Source of the DNA: Bigelowiella natans CCMP2755
Taxonomy: Eukaryota > Cercozoa > Chlorarachniophyceae
Assembly (NCBI GenBank): GCA_000320545.1
Contig: ADNK01000104.1
Coordinates: 27,501 to 78,697 of the forward strand
Direction: 5' to 3'
DNA: 51,197 nt
The translations under genes and the position numbers were made by a program. Position 1 is the stretch's first letter, and the number at the start of each line of letters is the position of its first letter. Shown one piece after another: positions 25,219 through 37,899 of the stretch. Below the pieces are notes generated by a model that was not told where the DNA came from, did not search any database, and saw only the letters and a program-made list of their open reading frames with translations.

Positions 25219-25493
25219 ATCCGTCTCTCCCCAGCTCCCCATCCTTTTCCCCGAAGAAACAACCGAAATAGACCGACTGGCCCGCTGACATGAATCCGAC
25301 CTGGAGTTAAAAGAAGAAGAAGAAGAAGAAAAAGAACGTTGAGAGAACATCAGCACAAACACCTACATCGTCTCTCACTTGTTATGTGCCGTGCATACAC
25401 ACATGTGCACTAAAGAAACTTCAACCCATCCTTTTCCACGCGTATCAAAACGCATCGAAACTCAGCCACCACAATCATCATGGAAACCTTCCT

Positions 25494-25552
<59 letters not shown>

Positions 25553-27328
25553 GCACTTTGTCGAACAGGCCCCAGATCTCAGAGGAGGGCTGGTGAATGG
25601 AAAGAATGATTGTATGTCCTGGTAAAAATGATAACAAGAGGGGGAGATGATGATGACGATGATGGTGATGGATGACGATGATGATAATGGCAATGATGAT
25701 GACATGCTAAACCGGAGAAAACAAATTGACAAATAATGCGCGTCCCTTGAGTCACTGTCTTCTTCAAATACCATTTTTTCCAAGCCCTTTCAGATGGTCA
25801 ATCTAACGCAAATGTGCACGGGAAGATACCAGCACGTAAGCAAGAGAATACCAGTACTTATTTAGCATAATGTACATTCATCGTGTGTGTGCGGTATGTG
25901 TTTCAAATGAGAGATATATTCTTATCGGATTGTAGTCAAGGTTCAGTTGTGCAGGTTTTCATGAGAAAATACCAGAGCGAACGCTGAGGCAGAGTCGAGT
26001 CCGCTTGTCGGCTCATCTAAAACCTGTGAGGAGGGGGTGGTAGTAGTGGTAGAAGAAGAAGAAGAAGAAGAAGAAGAAGAAGAAGAAGAAGATGATGATG
26101 ATGATGAAGAAGAAGAAGAAGATGATGATGATGAAGAGGATTTGTGGCCCTACAGGAGCACCTACCAACACCCTGACGCTTTTTATTTTACAGGCTGTTT
26201 CGGCCAATATGCAAACGACATCTGCTACTCAAAGGGACAGAAAACGCCGCTTGATGACATCGTACTACTGTAATTTATAAACACGGACATTCAAATTGAC
26301 AACATCTTTCACCAGGAGCGAGGGACTTCGGATGAGCTCTACCGCGACACTGAGGCGGCGCTTTTGGCCACCGGAAAGGCCCTTCCGAAACACTGTTCCT
26401 ACGACCGTATCCGCACAGACACGCAACCCCATCTGGTGGTCGAAATTATTACAAGAATGAATTATTATGGGGGAGGAGAGCAGTGGTGAAATAACACGGG
26501 CACGGATACTCCTCTCCTAACAACCGAAGCATTAAGAACCTCGTTTATAGTTTCCTCAACGATGTCGTCAATCCTGGTGCGTAGATTTCCCCCGACCGTG
26601 AGCCTGGCTGCGAAACGAAGGGTCTCGCTTGCCGTCAATGTCCCTAGGATTCGAAATGGTACCAATTTCAAACAAAGCACTAACTAAATGCACCAGAAGA
26701 AGAACAACGGCAAAATTGCTGCAGCGAATGCGTCTTCAAGTAAAAATTCATCTTGATCTCGAAATAAGGTTCGCAGGATAGGGCGGTGCAGCGTATCGTG
26801 CGGTAAACAAATACCTACAAGCGCCTCTTCTTGAGGAACATAAGCTCCAAAATTGGCAAACGTATTGGGATCCCTGACCGCGGTATGGTTCAGCAGTACA
26901 TCTCCGGAGAGTATACGCTCTGCAGGAGAAGGGTCGATTCGCGAGGCGACAAAATCCATCAATGTTGTTTTTCCAGACCCAGATGGGCCCATGACAGCGC
27001 AAACCTGAACGACGTACGTGCGAAGCTACACTAAGGAGAATGTTCGAAGCGTAGCAAAGAAAAGGAAATGTGGACGGTGCAACAAAGTTTTACTTCAACG
27101 GTGATGGACCCCCCCCCCCCCCCAACTTAGCGCATCACACTATTGTACCTCTCCTGGCTGGACGTCTCCGTTGAGATTCTGCAGGATCTTTCTCTCGCCA
27201 ACCTGGAAGTTGACCCTCGTCCATTGCAGATGCACGGGCTGAGCAGCTGATCTGAGTCTTTCTTGTGAGCTAACCTTCGCACCCACCATGATGATCGATT
27301 CTCGCTTCGCATCAGGACCCCTCATCAT
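20223..27328 (-). CDS. ABCG (WHITE/BCRP)-type half-transporter
   Basis: ATP-driven membrane exporter with order NBD then TMD. Inferred exons: 27149-27328, 26815-27004, 26540-26643, 26313-26432, 25973-26023, 25772-25802, 25557-25618, 25264-25300, 25026-25100, 24850-24893, 24483-24557, 23867-23959, 23626-23693, 23085-23191, 22559-22606, 22128-22206, 21666-21716, 21234-21297, 20951-21076, 20630-20684, 20223-20375; about 604 aa, normal for half-transporters. Motifs in order: Walker A MGPSGSGKTT, signature GLSGGQKRR, Walker B LDEPTSGLD, switch SIHQPSSEIW, NPADF, LIRDPG with the first TM segment, a six-helix TMD including VPHYIIG, and GFFIVKSQIPPW. One junction (24483 to 23867) is out of phase, so a small exon there is missed or the donor differs. 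The 5' end may extend upstream. Substrate is not predictable. Confidence 0.92.
21308..21371. repeat. (GT)n microsatellite in ABCG intron
   Basis: About 28 GT units with a few interruptions just upstream (in gene direction) of the exon at 21234-21297. Confidence 0.95.
21960..22031. repeat. (CTC)n and (CAC/CAT)n triplet repeats in ABCG intron
   Basis: About 13 CTC units followed by CAC and CAT units, between the exons at 22128-22206 and 21666-21716. Confidence 0.9.
22756..22922. repeat. (GGA)n and (AT)n repeats in ABCG intron
   Basis: About 11 GGA units (22756-22788) and about 19 AT units (22883-22921) in the intron 22607-23084. Confidence 0.95.
23250..23626. repeat. (CA)n, (AT)n and two (CTA)n blocks in ABCG intron
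   Basis: (CA)n at about 23247-23271, (AT)n at 23276-23311, (CTA)n with CTG interruptions at about 23400-23455, and (CTA)n at about 23588-23626. The last block ends at the exon border: on the coding strand it begins at the donor itself as GTAGTAGTAG. Confidence 0.95.
23845..23867. repeat. (CTA)n block at an ABCG 5' splice site
   Basis: About seven CTA units on +, read as GTAGTAGTAG from the donor of exon 23867-23959 on the coding strand. Confidence 0.9.
25143..25216. repeat. (CT)n(GT)n microsatellite in ABCG intron
   Basis: About 21 CT units, a short spacer, then about 14 GT units, in the intron 25101-25263. Confidence 0.95.
25495..25549. repeat. (CT)n microsatellite in ABCG intron
   Basis: About 27 CT units with one CG interruption. 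The repeat ends eight bases from the exon that carries the HQPS switch motif. Confidence 0.95.
26050..26140. repeat. (GAA)n/(GAT)n alternating triplet block in ABCG intron
   Basis: Two GAA runs and two GAT runs alternate in the intron 26024-26312. Confidence 0.95.
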
Positions 27329-28817
27329 CTCCTCGATAACGATGTAAAATGTTGTAAAAAGAAGATTGTTATGGGTGTTGGTTCTATGCTCTACAGCGGC
27401 ATGGACTCTTCTGGAGGGTGAATGAGGAGCAAGGGGCGCCTAAGGTTTCCCTCTAGGGTTGTTACGATCAAAACGAAATGCATCCATTTTTTGTCCTGCG
27501 ACAATGCTATAACCGTTGCAGCAAACACCTTTCGCTGCATTTCCGTGGGAATTTGAACATCCAGACGCTTGCAAGTCGTCATGACTTACGATTTAAGTTC
27601 CTAGAGTTCGTAGCATCATCCGGATTTGTCGTTCATAGCGAACGCCTTTAAAAAATTTCCTAGACCATTCCAATTTCCAACTGACCCAAAAAAATAAATG
27701 CGATGTAAATGAGTGAAATCCTTGGAAATTCCATTGTTTTTTAACATGACGACAATGATCGAATGAAATCTTAAATGAGAAACGAAAACTTTCTGCTCGG
27801 CTCCCAGAAGAGAGAAAGAAAGTTGTTCGATGTTCGGCTCCAGCCAGGGAAGGAAAGGTCGTGTGACGTTCGTCATCGACCTGGAAGAACAAGGTGCCAC
27901 AAATGACAGGATGGTAGATCCATGATATGATTATTGATGTTCCTAGGTTGAGTAAGAACTCGCACAGCAATGCAAATACAACCGAAAGAACATGTTGTCC
28001 AAGGTCAGTCTTGTGCGCATGCACACGTAGGTGCGTCCACGCGGCGTGCATGTGGGTGACGGATGACTTTCACAACTTCGAAATGAGGCAATGACGACTC
28101 TTGCCTTGTCAATTAGGATGGTGAGGGAAGAGCTTGGATCAGAAAAGCCTAGATTGGGAGCCTAGCTGCCTCATCCTTGCGGGCCCACACCATCATTCGC
28201 GCTCAAATGCGAGTCGCAAAACGAGTTCTGTTTTTGGTTCCTGGTGCCAGAGTGGTCTGTCATGACCCACAGTGAGAAACGAGTTTCATGCATGGTTCAT
28301 GCCGAATGATGCATGCAGAGTTTCTTGTTCAAAGTGGACACGTGGATTGATGGGAAAAAAAGGCGAATCAAAACACGTTTTCTCGAACATTGAAGTGTGC
28401 AATGTTGCAACGCTAGAACGTGCTAGCGTACATAGTTCCAATCACATCCGAGCGAGCGTCCTGATTGAAGATCGAAGATCTGAGTTCTGCTTCTGGTGTG
28501 CACGGATGTACTTGTTGGAGGGGCGCGTGTGACCGTCGCACGTTCACTCGATCAGGCGTGCACGTGAACGACTGCATCGTGGATGCAGCAATGATGTCGT
28601 TTCGGCTGTGCGTGCATGAGCCGGTAAATGTGTTCATGGCATTGACCGATAGTTACCGTCAATGACAAGTTTCCTTCCCGAATGAATTCATCGTGGACGA
28701 ATGTCCGTGTGTTTTTCTCTTGCGACAACGCCTCTTGGTCAACTGCTCTCATGCTTTTCAAAAGCCATCGGTCCCAAAAGAGCACGTGTAGCTGCTCGCA
28801 AGGAACGAAAAAAGAAA
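27329..28817. other. Region upstream of the ABCG gene, no secure gene
   Basis: Minus-strand open frames at 27391-27582 and 27593-28051 could be undetected 5' exons or UTR of the ABCG gene, but no signal peptide or domain appears and splice phases cannot be tested. From about 28000 the sequence becomes the CATGC/GCTAGC-rich type with scattered short palindromes. Confidence 0.4.
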
Positions 28818-29062
28818 CTGACCCTTGAAGGACACACAAATCACATGTTTGGCTGTGCGTTGTCTGCAGACGCGGGAAACTTGCGATGTCTGAAATCAGG
28901 GACCAAAAATGCACAACTTGGAGAAATTTTAGACGGTGCACAAAACTGCACACCCTCGAAGGACACACAGAAAAGGCGACTACTTGCCATGCGTTGTCCG
29001 CGAACGGGAAGCTGGCGATTTCGTGCCTGATGGCAAAAACTCATCACCTGGAAAACTTCAGG
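28818..29062 (+). pseudogene. WD40-repeat gene relic, frameshifted
   Basis: Two consecutive WD40-type units are legible: LEGHTNHMFGCALSADAGN, then after a frame change LHTLEGHTEK and ALSANGKLAISC. The spacing between the two LEGHT motifs (about 130 bp, ~43 codons) is the normal WD40 repeat length. The two halves lie in different frames with a break near 28880, and the expected Trp-Asp ends are damaged. No flanking exons were found. It is embedded in repeat-rich DNA, so a relic moved or stranded by repeat activity is likely. Confidence 0.65.
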
Positions 29063-29531
29063 TGGGGCTCAAGTGCACCCCACATCCTGAGCACGTGCAT
29101 GTGCATCCCGAGGCGTGCAACGATACGCATGCCAGCATGTGCATGTGAGACGGCGATGAACTTTTGCACTCGCTTCAATGGTGTAGTCATCCCACTAGCG
29201 CAGCCATGCAAAGCTGCGGCCACCGCTTGGCCGCTAGACCGCGCTAGCTCATCTAGTCATGCATGTGACTCCAAGCTAGATGTCCAGATGTCTAGACAGA
29301 GTCAGCGTGCTGGCAGTATTTCGCAAATTTGGACACACAAATAGACAATAAAGAACATTATTGCATGCCTACTGTTGTCTACTGTTCCGTTGAACGACAG
29401 ACATTTGCACGTGCTGCAAAAAGTCAACATGCTGCTGTGCAAGTTCATTATCAGAAGGCCAGGAAGTGACAAAAGGCTAAGTTGGCAGGTGTGGTGCAGT
29501 GGACGAGCAGTGTTATCCATTGAATATCCCA

Positions 29532-32500
29532 TCATTTAAACCAGGAATCGCCCGTAAGCCTCTCGAGGTCTTGGAGGCTCGGATTATCAATGGACATCAT
29601 ACCTGTTAGTTTTCCGCATTTATACACAGCATCACCTTAGGGACGTACATATAAAGGTCAATGTGCTAGCACTACTACTACTCCTACGCGAAAGCAATAG
29701 GGTTGCTGCTCACCATCATTGTAGAACCCCCACCATGAACTTCTCAGCCCCTTCAGCCACCCATTCTTCATCTGTAAAAGGCTGCGTGCGTCCACAGCAT
29801 GCATTTCAATAATGATGTATCACTGTGTTGTGTTGTTCGGAACTACTGCAAGCGCAACCGCATATTGACATATATGATCAGGTACGAGCAGTGGAGAATA
29901 TGTAGAAGAGTGTCTGTCTGTCTTTGAATGTGTGTATACACGCGCGCGCGTTTCGTAACAATATCACGAAAAAATGATGATAGCGGAGAAGCATTATATC
30001 GGAGAGGTGGTAGACACCTTTGCTGGAGAGCTGTGGAGCACTTCCATACATCGGGTTCATACAAGTGGTCGCATAACGCGAGAGCCAACTTCATTTTCTG
30101 CAGATATCGCAACGTGGGAGTGGCGAAAGGTTGATATTATTTTTGATGACAGGATTCTAGCAACCACCGCAGAGACTTTTGGCTACTATTCTTTGTTTGC
30201 TGTCGCTGTCCCTTCCCCCACCCCAACCCCACTTTCCAACGCCATCCATGACAACACACGCGACAAGGACGAAAATGATACCACCACCACCACCACCACC
30301 ACTACCACTATACATCAAAGGGATAATCGCTCACACCGCCATCGGCATCATAGAAGCACTGGTTATTTTCATCATCATTATTATAATCACTATTTTCAGC
30401 ACCTCCGTCACTGCCCATGGCGGAAGGCCGGAGAAGGATACCGCTCTTTCAAACCCCACGTAGTGGCCTCGCCTCCTATGCGCCATCCGTGTGCCCCCTC
30501 CATTACCACCAGCACCACCACCACCACCACTATTTGCGCTATCAGCGGTAGCAGTATCACCACCATCTTCTTCCGTCTTCCAAACGATCGCTGGGTCCGG
30601 GATCCCCGTGATTTCAGGGTGGTACCTTATAGATGTGAGTGGGGGGGGGAGGAGGTGGGTGATACAGCAAAGGTAAGATGTACGCCGAAGGCATCTACGT
30701 GCGCATTTTTGTATTTTGCGAATGTATAATGTTGTAATGTTTTGACAGAGAATGGGGGGGGGGGCGGCGGCTAGGTAAGTTGGTCGAGTGTGTACGCACA
30801 AGCGCATCCAGTTTTCGGAACTATACTCGCACGGAAGTGAAGCCCATTGATATCTAAGAAAGACGATCATGATGATGAGGAAGAACCGTCCTCCTATTTT
30901 TAATTGTGCGAGGGCGTCGAAGCATCACATCGCCCCCTCCCCCCATACTACCCTAGCCACCTTGTGTTCAGTCACTCTACTCTTTAGAGGAAGATCTTAT
31001 TCATACCAATGGATTATTTGAATCGGCAGCGAGGCAACCACATGAAATAGAGTAACGCGCACACACATCAGAGAAGCGGCGACTCACTTGAAGTAATCGT
31101 TAAGGAAAGCTTCTGCATTAACATGCAACTGCTGAGACGCTCGGAGCGACGCGAACACTGTCATGATTTCCTTGGGAGTAAGAATAGCGCGGCGGAAAAC
31201 GAGGAAAAGACAGAAGATTGAGTAAGACAGCCGGCAAGTAACATCAAATTGAGATATTTGAGGCGGGTGTGTATACATGCATGCATGTGTGTGCGTGCGT
31301 GTGTGTGTGCGTAGTGGGTGTGAAAGCGTCAACGAATCTTGACCCCACTTCGTTTCGCTAGTTTACGTTGTTGTTGTTATTATTGACGTTCTTCTTCTTC
31401 TTCTTCTTCTTCTTCTTCTTCTCAATCCTTAGCCTACCTTATATGTAGGGCCATGTGGCCGAAAGAGCAGCAGCCTCCCACCAAATAGCGGCTCCATCCT
31501 CTCTCCCCTTACCCCCCCCCCCGGCTTCCGAGGCGGGCAGTACGGGCATAGCCAAGCCTGGCGATTTCCCTGCCCACATGTGCACAGAGGCACCGCAGCA
31601 ACCCTGGCGGGGGGGCGATCCGGATGAGGAGCAGTATGGTCTTCTGTGCCTCCAAGCATCCTCCTCCTCCTCCTCCCCTTCCTCCCCCCCCTGCCGCTGC
31701 TAAATGATGATGATGGTGATGGTGATGATAATGCGGAAGATGTGAGAAAGGTGGATAGCGGAGGGAGCAGTGGCGAAGAGGAGGAGGAGGGGGAGGAGGG
31801 GGGGGAGCAGGAAGCAGCAGCAGCAGCAGCAGCAGCATTGGTGTCGCCTCTATCAGCAAGTTGGAAGAGGAGAAGATCGTCCATGTTGCGGAACACCAAT
31901 GTTTTGGGGGAGAGGACGCATACTGCCGAGTACTACAAATGGGAAAAGCACAAGGAGAGTAGTATCAGAGAGGAGATTTATAGGGGAGGAAGAAGGGGGG
32001 GGGAAGGGGTTAAGAAAGGCCACAAGTAGGATGAATGCCATGCAAAGCGCAAATGAATTCTTCCTCTAACCTAGAGGCTACTACCAACCACTTGTGGCTG
32101 TTCTGTGTGTTTGTCGGCCCATATCACTATTATTGACGTGTGAGGGTAAAGAAGAAGCCACTACCTGTGTCAATCCAAATGCATGGAGAAGACCCCAGTT
32201 CTCATTGTCCGTTGCGGGCGAAAGGTCTTCCATCTCTATCACGTGGCCAACCTGACGCATTATGTCATTATGAGTCGTTGTGAGTCGCACGCACATGAAC
32301 ACGTTCTCACAACGATGGAGCCAAATCAGCGACACACGCGCACCTACTACATTGTGGCACACCGCCACAATAATCCACTTCACGCAAACATGGTATATCA
32401 TAACTATAACATTCTTCAGAGAAGCAATATTGAGCCGAGCGATATTCAGGAGTGGCAGTAGAAGCAGCAGCAGCAGCAGCAGCAGCTAGACGAGCCACCG

Positions 32501-33079
32501 CACAATCTCTCAAATAGAAATGCCCAACCCTACCCCTGGATGACGATATAACTGGTTTCTGAGGGTCGCGTTGATTCTCTGTGATACTAACACTGTGAGA
32601 GGAAATATGGAGCCCGTCCTTACAAGGCTTTCACTCAGGGCCACCACCTACAAATGACGATTCGGGCAAACAAACAAAGGAGACATCAGGACGTGCACGG
32701 ACACTCTACAATTCTTACGCATGGCGGTGTTGTTTCTATTGTATATGCAATAAATTTGTGGCTTTTCCCTTCAATGAATGCCAATGAGCATTCGTGCATA
32801 GTTGATTATATGACCCCTGGCATGTCGTTTTCTTCCGTCAGGATCGTCACCCATACCCTTGAGAAACGCATGGCCTGCTTCCTCATCGCAATCCAATCAG
32901 CAAGCGACTGCCTCGCCCTGACAAGAAGACGGATACATGTAACCAATTAGCAATCAACGGCAGGGGCACACCTGCCATTTCCACACCAATGAATACGACT
33001 GGTTGCTAGACAAAAATGGTCGGTGGTCTCGTCGATAATAATTCACAAGTTTACAAACTCGCAATGCTGCTTCGCTGCC

Positions 33080-33117
<38 letters not shown>

Positions 33118-33552
33118 TCCTAGCATGCATATTAGGGTTTTGATCGTTGTATGCGTGGCCGACGCGCGCCATAGAACCTCCTCATAATACTCGATGGGTG
33201 GTAGTATCGAGCGAGCCGAGGCACATTCTCTCTCAACTGCTGGAAGTAATTGATGGGGGAGAAGGACGCAGAGTGTACTATTGTTCCCCCTTGAGCGGTA
33301 TTCTGTCGAATAGGATGACATGTTTTCACGAATCGGTTATTGGAGAGTGGTGCGACAATAGAGCTATGTTAGAACAAGAGCGGCGAAGTCTCCTTTAGAT
33401 CTCACCAGTCCCACATCGCTTTTCCCTGCTACCCCAGCAGCAGAAGCGTCAGCAGTAACCCAGTGTGGCGAGTGTGGAGAGGCGCACTGCACGAACAGCA
33501 ACAAGAGAAGGGACACAGGTAATGGGAAAATGGTGACCACCTCTCCCGCCAT
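29532..33552 (-). CDS. Secreted or ER-targeted protein of unknown function, many exons
   Basis: The start at 33552 gives a signal peptide (LPVSLLLLLFVQCASP). Phase-consistent exons: 33406-33552, 33178-33239, 32997-33074, 32857-32917, 32165-32251. Further likely coding pieces lie near 32000-32070, 31860-31930, 31095-31190 (PKEIMTVFASLRASQQLHV), 30820-30860, 30590-30640 (YHPEITGIPDPAIVWK), 29714-29771, and the last exon 29532-29602 ending at the TGA. The last two exons join in phase (GFYNDG, then MMSIDNPSLQDLERL). The middle of the gene is obscured by CAC, CTT and AAG triplet repeats and cannot be modelled reliably. I do not recognise the family. Signal peptide and charged soluble segments suggest a luminal or extracellular protein. 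Confidence 0.6.
30280..30305. repeat. (CAC)n triplet repeat
   Basis: About nine ACC/CAC units; a related CAC block lies near 30510-30530. Both are within presumed introns of the 29.5-33.6 kb gene. Confidence 0.85.
33079..33117. repeat. (GT)n microsatellite adjoining a 3' splice site
   Basis: About 19 GT units (CA on the coding strand) ending five bases before the inferred acceptor of exon 32997-33074. Confidence 0.9.
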
Positions 33553-35729
33553 ACACGTATTCGCGGTTCGCAGGCAGATCTGCCCCCCTTCCCCCTCAGT
33601 AGGCTTGGCTGCTCGCTTCTGGCTGCCCTTTCCGAGCGAGTTATTAGGCTCCCCTTTTCACTTAAGAAGCAGTTCTTAAGAGCGCGCGCTTTAAGAACAT
33701 AAATCCGATGGGGACAGGTTTCACGCGGCAGGTGTGTTCTCAGAGTGTTGTCTTTGTTGCTTTCACCTTTTTGCTGCTGCTGCTGAAAATATTTCCAAAA
33801 AAATCACTAAACGAATGGTCCTAATTTTGGATCTGTGTTTAGATAGTTATTTTGCGATATATTATCGGTTTAGTGATCACATGCATGTTCATCAACCGTG
33901 ATTCACAGTAATCTACAGTTGCTTCGGGTAGGGGCATTTCGATTTGTTCTTGGTAAGTGTCCCATTGATTTTCTGTTACATTTGCAAGGCATTGAGCATG
34001 TTGATCTGACCTACCGCTGTTGTGTTTGCACACACCGCTGTTGCACTCACGGTGATCCAACCCACCGCCATTGTGTTTGCGGTGATCTGAACCACCGTCA
34101 TTGTGTTCACAGTGATCCAACCCACCGCCATCAAACACGTCCACGTGAAAAGTGTTCACGGTTGCACTTCATTCTTTTGGACACAGTCTCGAAAGAAAGA
34201 AAGAAAGAAAAGCTGTCATCATTGTTGAACGACCTGAACACACCTCCAAAGTGAGTTGCTCAAATTTCAACACAATCCATTTGGCCAAAACGAAGCAAGA
34301 CATCCAACACACACACCCTGCTCACTCTCATTCCTCGCACGTGATTTGCGTTTGATTGGTGTTGCACACATTGACGTGTTCATTGCGTCCGTCTCAGTGC
34401 GTGCAGGGATGATGACAAGAAACGCATTCACAGTCGACGAAAGAGCAAAGATGTGTCTTGTACACACGCTGATCATGACGGACACAGCAATGGGATGTGC
34501 AATGTGTGCTGCGTGCATCACATTGTTGCGTGTCCATTTGTCAAAGACAGACACAGTGCATGGTGAGGTGTGCCAGCTGGCCAGTGTGTGATCCAGTGAT
34601 GCAATGCATCGTGTTGAAGGCATGCTAGCATGTCCATCATGCTGCACTGGTGCGTGCGCACAGATGGCAACAATCGCCTCAAACAAGTGTGCATGTGCAA
34701 GAGCCAGACTTGGCACGTGCAGGCCGACGGAGGTTTGCACGCGATGCACGTGCCATCGTCGCATCGCGATTGCGCTAGCGCAGCACCGACCATCGATCGT
34801 GCATGTTGCAAGTGCACCGGGTTGCAGCATCACAGGTCTAGCAGATGTCTTGCTTTGCGCACACCATTAGGAAGTGCAGATGGACCACGCTCGTGCGACC
34901 GGCGCACGTGGAGAGTTGAATGATGGCCAGCCTGATCATTTTGCTAGCTTGGCTGTCAGCCAAAAGTGAAAGATCTAAATCAACTTCTGTGGTCATTTCG
35001 AGTAAAAATGTGCGAAAAACAACATTGGGAAGTGAAGCGTCGTCGAAAACGAAAAGGGATTCTTGTTATTTCACATCAATGTAGTTCGTACAAATGTGTT
35101 TGTTGCACTTGCGGTGCGGATGTTCATTTTGTCAGCAGAGCGAGGCTCTCGCGAGCGCGAGGTTCCACATTGCATTGTAAGAGTTTTTGTGAATAGTTTG
35201 CATGCAAGCATGTGTGTGCTCTAAACGCGCACGCTACAAATGTCAGAGCCAGCGAACTTGAAACGCTACATACCTCGCTTAGCTACATCACAAGCAAACA
35301 CGGACACATGCTATTTTTCATTCACGCAAAGTAAAAACATATGCGATTATAAGGGATAAAAATTTTAAAACTTCATCAGAGAGCTTACTTTCCCACGGAT
35401 TAAGCTGCGCGCTTTATTTAGAACAAGTAGCCGACCAGCGGCTACTTTTAGTAGTGGATGTATCCCTCATCATGAGCGGTCGGGTACTTGAGTGCATGCT
35501 ACCAGTCTTAAGAAGAAGACGGATCATACTGGCCACTTCTTGCTGCTATTTCATTGCTGCTATCTCATTCCTGCTTGCTTCGACTCCGTTCCTTCGATTA
35601 ACCACGCGTGCCGCCGCTGATAAAGGAAAATGGTGGGCAACACATTAGGGAGTAATCATGCCACTCAGTACATGTGCGGATCTATGTGTGACAGTTGTAA
35701 GAGCATTTTCTTCGTCACTAACGCGTCAC
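33553..35729. other. Repeat-rich intergenic region
   Basis: Contains the minisatellite at 34.0 kb, a (GAAA)n tract near 34192-34208, and CATGCTAGCATG-type palindromes from about 34620 to 35210. The open frames at 34267-34833 (-) and 34604-34923 (+) overlap on opposite strands and carry no known motif. Confidence 0.5.
34010..34140. repeat. 27-bp minisatellite
   Basis: At least four units of about 27 bp built around GTGATC(C/T)(A/G)ACCCACCG(C/T)CATTGTGTT; the first units are more diverged. The minus-strand open frame across it reads a GGGLDH-type nine-residue repeat, a by-product of the 27-bp period. Confidence 0.8.
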
Positions 35730-36850
35730 TTACATAACGTTGCCCCCCGAGATGTTAAGATCGACACCAGTCATATAGGAGGCTTCGTCGGAGAGGAGGA
35801 AGAGCGCTGCGTTTATCACTTCCTCGACATCTCCAGCCCGGCGCATGAGCACGGAGCCTGACGACCAGAACACAGAATCATTGTTTGTGACTGCAATGCT
35901 TATGTGATGACGATAAAAGGGTGAAGGACGCTTGCTCTTCCTTTCTTTCTTCTTTCTTTCTTTGTGCCGTAACCCAAATGGGGAAAAAATGAGAGAGGTC
36001 TTCGACAGCAGCACAGTTTTTCGTTTCGACACAAACGAGATCTTCTAACGTTGCCAAAGATGACGGACGATGCACTCTCCCACGCCCTACCCCCACTACT
36101 CCCCACCGACCTAACATCTGCTTCTCGACGACATCGATGTCGTTGGAGAAGTAGAATTCTGGGTGCCCGGTCGGATTTCCATCAGCTTGGAGCTGAACCT
36201 GGAAGGTGGGGTGGAGCAAGACATCCAACGACGACAGAAGTTAGATTTGATATACGGAAGAAGCCGGTCCCCGCCACCATCTCTCATTGGAAATATTGCA
36301 TCCTCGCCTCAATTTATTTACATTATTATATTATATGATGTGCAGGAAATACTGGATTATTTCCAACAATCATCAGCGATTCTACTCCCCAAAACGTCGT
36401 GCGGTGTGAAATTCAACGACGATTCTGATTCTCTACACAACCACTATGATCGTGTTGCCATCTTGGGAAGTCAACGTATTATAATTTTCGCGAATAACCT
36501 TCACTTTTTTAAGCCTGAAAATTTTGTCATGCTTAGACCCTCACTCCTCCTCTCCGCCCCCCCCCTTCCTTCTGCGTTGTTTCGCCATACCTGTCGGCGC
36601 CACATCATGCCATCCTCGGGACCGATGTAAGCAGGGGAGATAGAGTTGACTCGGATCTTGTGCGGTGCGAGGTCGACAGCTGCAATCTTAGAAAGATGGT
36701 TCACTGCCGCCTTCGAGGATCCGTAGGCGCACATCAGAGTAGGGCAGCCGAGCCCCGCGCACGATGCGGTGTTAACGATCGATCCTGGGAAGAGAAGGGG
36801 GGGGAGAGCACACGTATAAGTGTATAGGTGTACGGACGAGGACATCCCTT

Positions 36851-36894
<44 letters not shown>

Positions 36895-37850
36895 TCTGTC
36901 CAGCAATCAATATATACATATTGTATGTGTGTGTGTGTGCGTGGTGTATGAAGTTCATTTCTCACCGAGTGAGACCTGCGTACTCCTACACTCTGGACAA
37001 TAAATTCTATTTCTTTACCTGCTGTCTTCCCTTCGATCATTGCAGCCGAGGCGTACTTGAGAACAGAAAAGAGCCCAACAACGTTAATGTCAAAGACACG
37101 CTTGAAATCGTCCACTGGATACTTATCTACTGGCTCGAAAGCGCCCTGATGGAGAAAGGAAAACGTGATGAGGATTAGGTGTGCATGTGGGAAAGAGAGG
37201 AGAGAGAGTGAGAAAGAGAGAGAGGGAGGGAGGGAGAGAGAGAGAGAGAGGAAAAAATTAAACCCCCGCCATCTTATCACTCTCGCACAAAAACACAAAC
37301 GCAAAACAAAGGATTTAAATAAATAAGCACATGTGTGTGTGTGTGTACAAATATTAACACCTGGTAGCCCGCGTTGTTAAAAACGCCGTCGATGGAGCCA
37401 AACTCTGCGACAACCTCGTCAACCATGTTCTTTACTTTCGCCTCATCCGTCAGGTCCATACCGAATGGCGCTGCTTTTACACCGTAGCTCTTGACCTCCT
37501 CCGTTACCTTCAAAAATTTGATTTGTACGCAACGGTGGAAGTTAGATCGCTCGCTCACTAGCAATAAGGCAGGCCCACTGTACGAAGGCAGATGGAATCG
37601 TCCTCATGTTATACGGAATAAGTATGGAATATAAGTATTGTTACCGATGGAAGATTGTCCACTGCGAGGTCAACCAGCGCTACGTTCGCACCCTCTGCAG
37701 CGAGCATCTTAGCAGCAACACCGCCGAAGTTCCCAGCTGCACCAGTAACGATCACATTCTTCCCCTCGAAGCGGTTGCCACGAGCAGGGTACTTGGTGGC
37801 AGTGCTGAAAAACCTGATGACATGTTGAAAGGGAGGGGGAGTGAGTGAGT

Positions 37851-37899
<49 letters not shown>

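Noticed and set aside
31429-32029. 156-codon (-) and 127-codon (+) frames overlapping each other
   Set aside because: Poly-Ala, poly-Ser, poly-Pro and poly-Glu runs from triplet repeats on both strands; at most short parts are exons of the 29.5-33.6 kb gene.
34010-34140. CRISPR-like array
   Set aside because: Units are contiguous with no unique spacers; it is a minisatellite in a eukaryotic genome.
34267-34833. 188-codon open frame on -
   Set aside because: Cys/His/Thr-rich translation of CATG/GCAC-rich repeat DNA, with an equally long antisense frame and no known motif.
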